A DNA stretch of 64,000 nucleotides from Psettodes erumei (taxonomy: Eukaryota; Chordata; Actinopteri; Pleuronectiformes; Psettodidae), in assembly GCA_016785225.1 (NCBI GenBank), contig JAFBJZ010000827.1, positions 776,001-840,000 on the forward strand, read 5' to 3'. A model generated the notes under the pieces. That model worked only from the letters and a program-made list of their open reading frames with translations. It was not told the origin of the DNA and did no database searches. The position numbers were made by a program, and so were the translations under genes. How positions within the stretch are numbered: the first letter of the stretch is position 1; the number at the start of each line of letters is the position of its first letter. Below are positions 61,369 to 64,000 of the stretch, piece after piece.

Positions 61369-64000
61369 ATGGCGAAGGTAAAGACGCGAAACCAAGACGT
61401 GCGCTGTTTTCTGCACAGTGGGGGGTGCTGACAAACTTTATTTGTGAATCGTTTAAGTCCAATTTGGAGCAAAAAAAAAGAAAGAAAAATACACCGAGAG
61501 TGGTCGGGGCTTACGCGTGGACACATGGGAGCGGAGCGCGGTGGAAAAAAAACGTTTCGTGAAAAGTTTGTGTGATTTTCTCCTGCAGCTCAAACGTCAG
61601 ACGCGCGTTTGCGACTCTTTACTGCAGCTGAGAAAAAAGTTCACACCGAAATTTCGCACGAAGTTAGTGGTGAGATGATGCAACAGGCGCATCTCCTCCT
61701 GCAGAAACACACACACACACACACAGACACACACACACACACACAGAGGGGCGTTTGGAGAGGTGATTTTCAACTCATTTTCGTGTTTGCATGTGGGGAC
61801 AAAGCTGGAGGGATCGATCTGATTTATTGGCGGGGGGGGGTGTAGTTGTATTGATCACATTTGCAGCAATCAAAATGCTCGTCACCTCTGTACATTAACG
61901 ATTAATCAGCTGCCATGACACGTGTTGTGTGTGCATCGTGTCATCTGTCAAACCTTGTGATTCTCCCTGTAAAATTAGCCTGAGCAGCAGCATAAAGTTG
62001 CATAAGTTAAAATACACGCGTGAAGTACCTTGAGTACTCACTTAAAGGCGCCGCTACAAATGAAAACATGCCTGTTGTTTGTCCCACAGTTATGGGAATA
62101 TACTTTTTTAATCATCGTGTAACTTCTGTGTCTTCCATATGTCGATTTATTATTAGTCAGAGATGATGAAACTATCGATCAAACCTGCAGGTTTTTGGTT
62201 TTGTTGTTGTATTTAACGCTGGAGGAGAGAGATTTACTGCCTCCCTCCAAGCTGCTGCTTCTTGATCCAGCTGTGCCTCTTTCAGAAACTGTGTGGGACC
62301 AACTACCCGACCAGCATCTGCTTCATAGTGGTGAACGAGTTCTGCGAGCGCTTCTCCTACTATGGCATGAAAGGTACGCAGCGATCCCCCGTGGGCACGT
62401 CGCGGTTTCACGGAGCAGCTTCTTTTGAACTGTGCGGCGGAGGAGTCGGGCGGTAGGCGGATGCTCGGCCGGTTGAACCGGTTCATGGAGCGCGAGTCAG
62501 TTATGATGGATGAGGATGTACGGATAGATGAGCAAAGGCCGCAGCCTGACCCAACCCCGTCACCAGAGCGTCCAATCAGCGTCAGGGGATGCGAATGAAG
62601 CAGCTGCATCCATTTGGCAAATGATAACTGGCTGATCAGTTTAATCTGTTGATGCTTTTTGTTGTTTTTAATGAATGTTTTCCTCTGTTGGCAGCGGTGC
62701 TGACGCTTTACTTCCTCACCTACCTCCACTGGGACAAGGACCTCTCCACCGCCATCTACCACGCCTTCAGCAGCCTCTGCTACTTCACGCCCATACTGGG
62801 GGCGCTCATCGCCGACTCCTGGCTCGGAAAATTCAAGTGAGTCCTTCCCCATAAGGAAAAAAAAAAATCACTAAACTTCAAGAAGGGCCAAGAGGAGTTT
62901 TGAGATATGATTTCAGTTTGCAATGCATCACTCCATATTTCAGCTCTGTACCCTTTGTCTAAGTTGTGTAACACCAACTGTTGGTGGAGATGAATCACTG
63001 TGACCACACACACACACACACACACACACACAGATATCCCATAATAACAAGCGTGCCCCTCTGACTGCTTGTAATCACGGCCGTGCTCGCCGCAGGACCA
63101 TCATCTACCTCTCCATCGTCTACGTGATCGGCCATGTGGTCAAGTCGGTCGGAGCCATTCCCAGCGTGGGGAACAGCGACGTGCACATGTGAGTGACCCG
63201 GACCGGACCCGGTCGCTTTGAGGAGGCGCCGTCATGTTGTTATTAACAATGAAAGAGGCCCGTCACAAGCTGAGCCCACGGGGAATACAAAGATATTTAT
63301 GATTGTTGTTGGATATTGCATCCATTGGGAGTTTCCACTCACCTGGGCCGTGTTTTCGCGTGGCAGCGCTCTGTCCATGGTCGGCCTGATCCTCATCGCC
63401 TTCGGCACCGGTGGAATCAAACCCTGCGTGGCGGCGTTCGGAGGAGACCAGTTTGAAGAGGAGCACGTAAGGCAGCTTCCGCTCGGACGCCGACTTGTGC
63501 GCATTTTGTGTCGTCGCCGAACGACTGAGCGAGGAAACGAGACGGCGAGAGTCATTTAATTCTGGAAAAGTCGATTCAGCAGAACTCATTCAGGGTGTAA
63601 ATGGACTTTCAAATTGGCAATAGAAGACTTTGATTGGGTCAGCAAGTAAAAAGTGTAAAAAGTGCTCTGTAAACAAGCTTTTAGTTTAAACCTGCAGTGA
63701 CTTATGTTTTCAGTGTTCATATAAACTGGAGCTTTGTCGCTCCTCCACTCAAAGTTTCCACCTGCAGGTCAGCGAGAGGCAGAAGTTCTTCTCCATCTTC
63801 TACATGTCCATCAACGCCGGCAGCCTCCTGTCCACGGTGATCACGCCCGTGCTGAGAGGTGAGCGGACACGAACGTAACGCCGGCCGCCGTGCGACCGAC
63901 GCCGGCTGATGCCTTCCGTGTTGGATTTGCTCCCCCGCAGGTGATGTGCAGTGTTTCGGTGGCGACTGCTACGCTCTGGCCTTCGGGGTTCCCGCGGCTC
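61369..64000 (+). CDS. slc15a2: Peptide transporter PEPT2 (SLC15A2), 5' part
   Basis: This is a plasma-membrane, proton-coupled importer of di- and tripeptides and peptide-like drugs (POT/PTR2 family). The window holds exons 61369-61377, 62286-62373, 62695-62836, 63096-63188, 63367-63466, 63768-63858 and 63941-64000 (cut by the edge), about 194 of an expected 700 or more residues. The proton-coupling motif EFCERF is at about 21-26, the TM2 histidine (YHAF) at 55, the first PTR2 signature GALIADSWLGKFKTIIYLS at about 68-86, and the second as FYMSINAGSL. RGDVQCFGGDCYALAFGVP and the run AFSSLCYFTPILGA favour PEPT2 over PEPT1. The two-exon start, MAK followed by KLCGTNYP, is shorter than the human N-terminus, so exon 1 is the least certain part. 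An upstream AG at 62,269-62,270 would add five in-frame residues. Confidence 0.88.
61709..61745. repeat. (CA)n microsatellite in slc15a2 intron 1
   Basis: About 18 CA units, interrupted once by CAGACA. Confidence 0.9.
63006..63032. repeat. (CA)n microsatellite in slc15a2 intron 3
   Basis: About 13 CA units, about 65 bp before the exon 4 acceptor. Confidence 0.9.

Noticed and set aside
1..64000. CRISPR arrays, phage, toxin-antitoxin or operon systems, tRNA and rRNA genes
   Set aside because: The tandem repeats lack CRISPR-type spacers, no prokaryotic genes are present in this vertebrate DNA, and no tRNA-like T-loop (GGTTCGAATCC type) or rRNA segment was noticed.

Overview
The window is a piece of a teleost fish nuclear genome, probably a percomorph-type fish with compact introns. 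Evidence is the spliced vertebrate genes with GT-AG introns, an aryl hydrocarbon receptor of the fish AHR2 type, dense (CA)n/(GT)n microsatellites and several repeats that look like common teleost repeats. There is no bacterial, phage, CRISPR or operon-like content.

Layout. Positions 1-17,817 hold no gene I can support: simple repeats, a 64-bp minisatellite (about 8,255-8,660), a G-rich minisatellite (17,199-17,282) and a perfect hairpin (16,083-16,120). Positions 17,942-21,586 on the minus strand hold a complete ten-exon ndufa10 (mitochondrial complex I subunit, 355 aa). Positions 21,587-29,501 are intergenic, with one exon-like orphan (27,257-27,310). Positions 29,502-48,248 on the plus strand hold a complete eleven-exon ahr2 (962 aa) with two large introns (5.9 and 8.5 kb) rich in microsatellites. 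Positions 52,133-58,743 hold a complete nine-exon CYP27A-type mitochondrial P450 (541 aa). From 61,369 to the window end run the first seven exons of slc15a2 (PEPT2 peptide transporter), cut by the window edge.

The genes do not form one pathway, but three of the four concern small-molecule handling: a ligand-activated transcription factor that senses planar aromatic compounds, a sterol/bile-acid side-chain hydroxylase, and a proton-coupled di/tripeptide and drug transporter. All three lie on the same strand within 35 kb. Two CTCF-like motifs in convergent orientation (51,019-51,032 plus, 59,776-59,789 minus) bracket the P450 gene.

All exon boundaries were placed by hand from reading-frame continuity, GT/AG signals and remembered family sequences. 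Every junction is phase-consistent and the three complete genes give full-length open frames. I did not find a clearly new biological system. The best leads are the near-perfect intronic hairpin in the P450 gene, the CTCF arrangement, the orphan exon, a possible truncated AHR2 isoform and ligand-pocket residues of AHR2.
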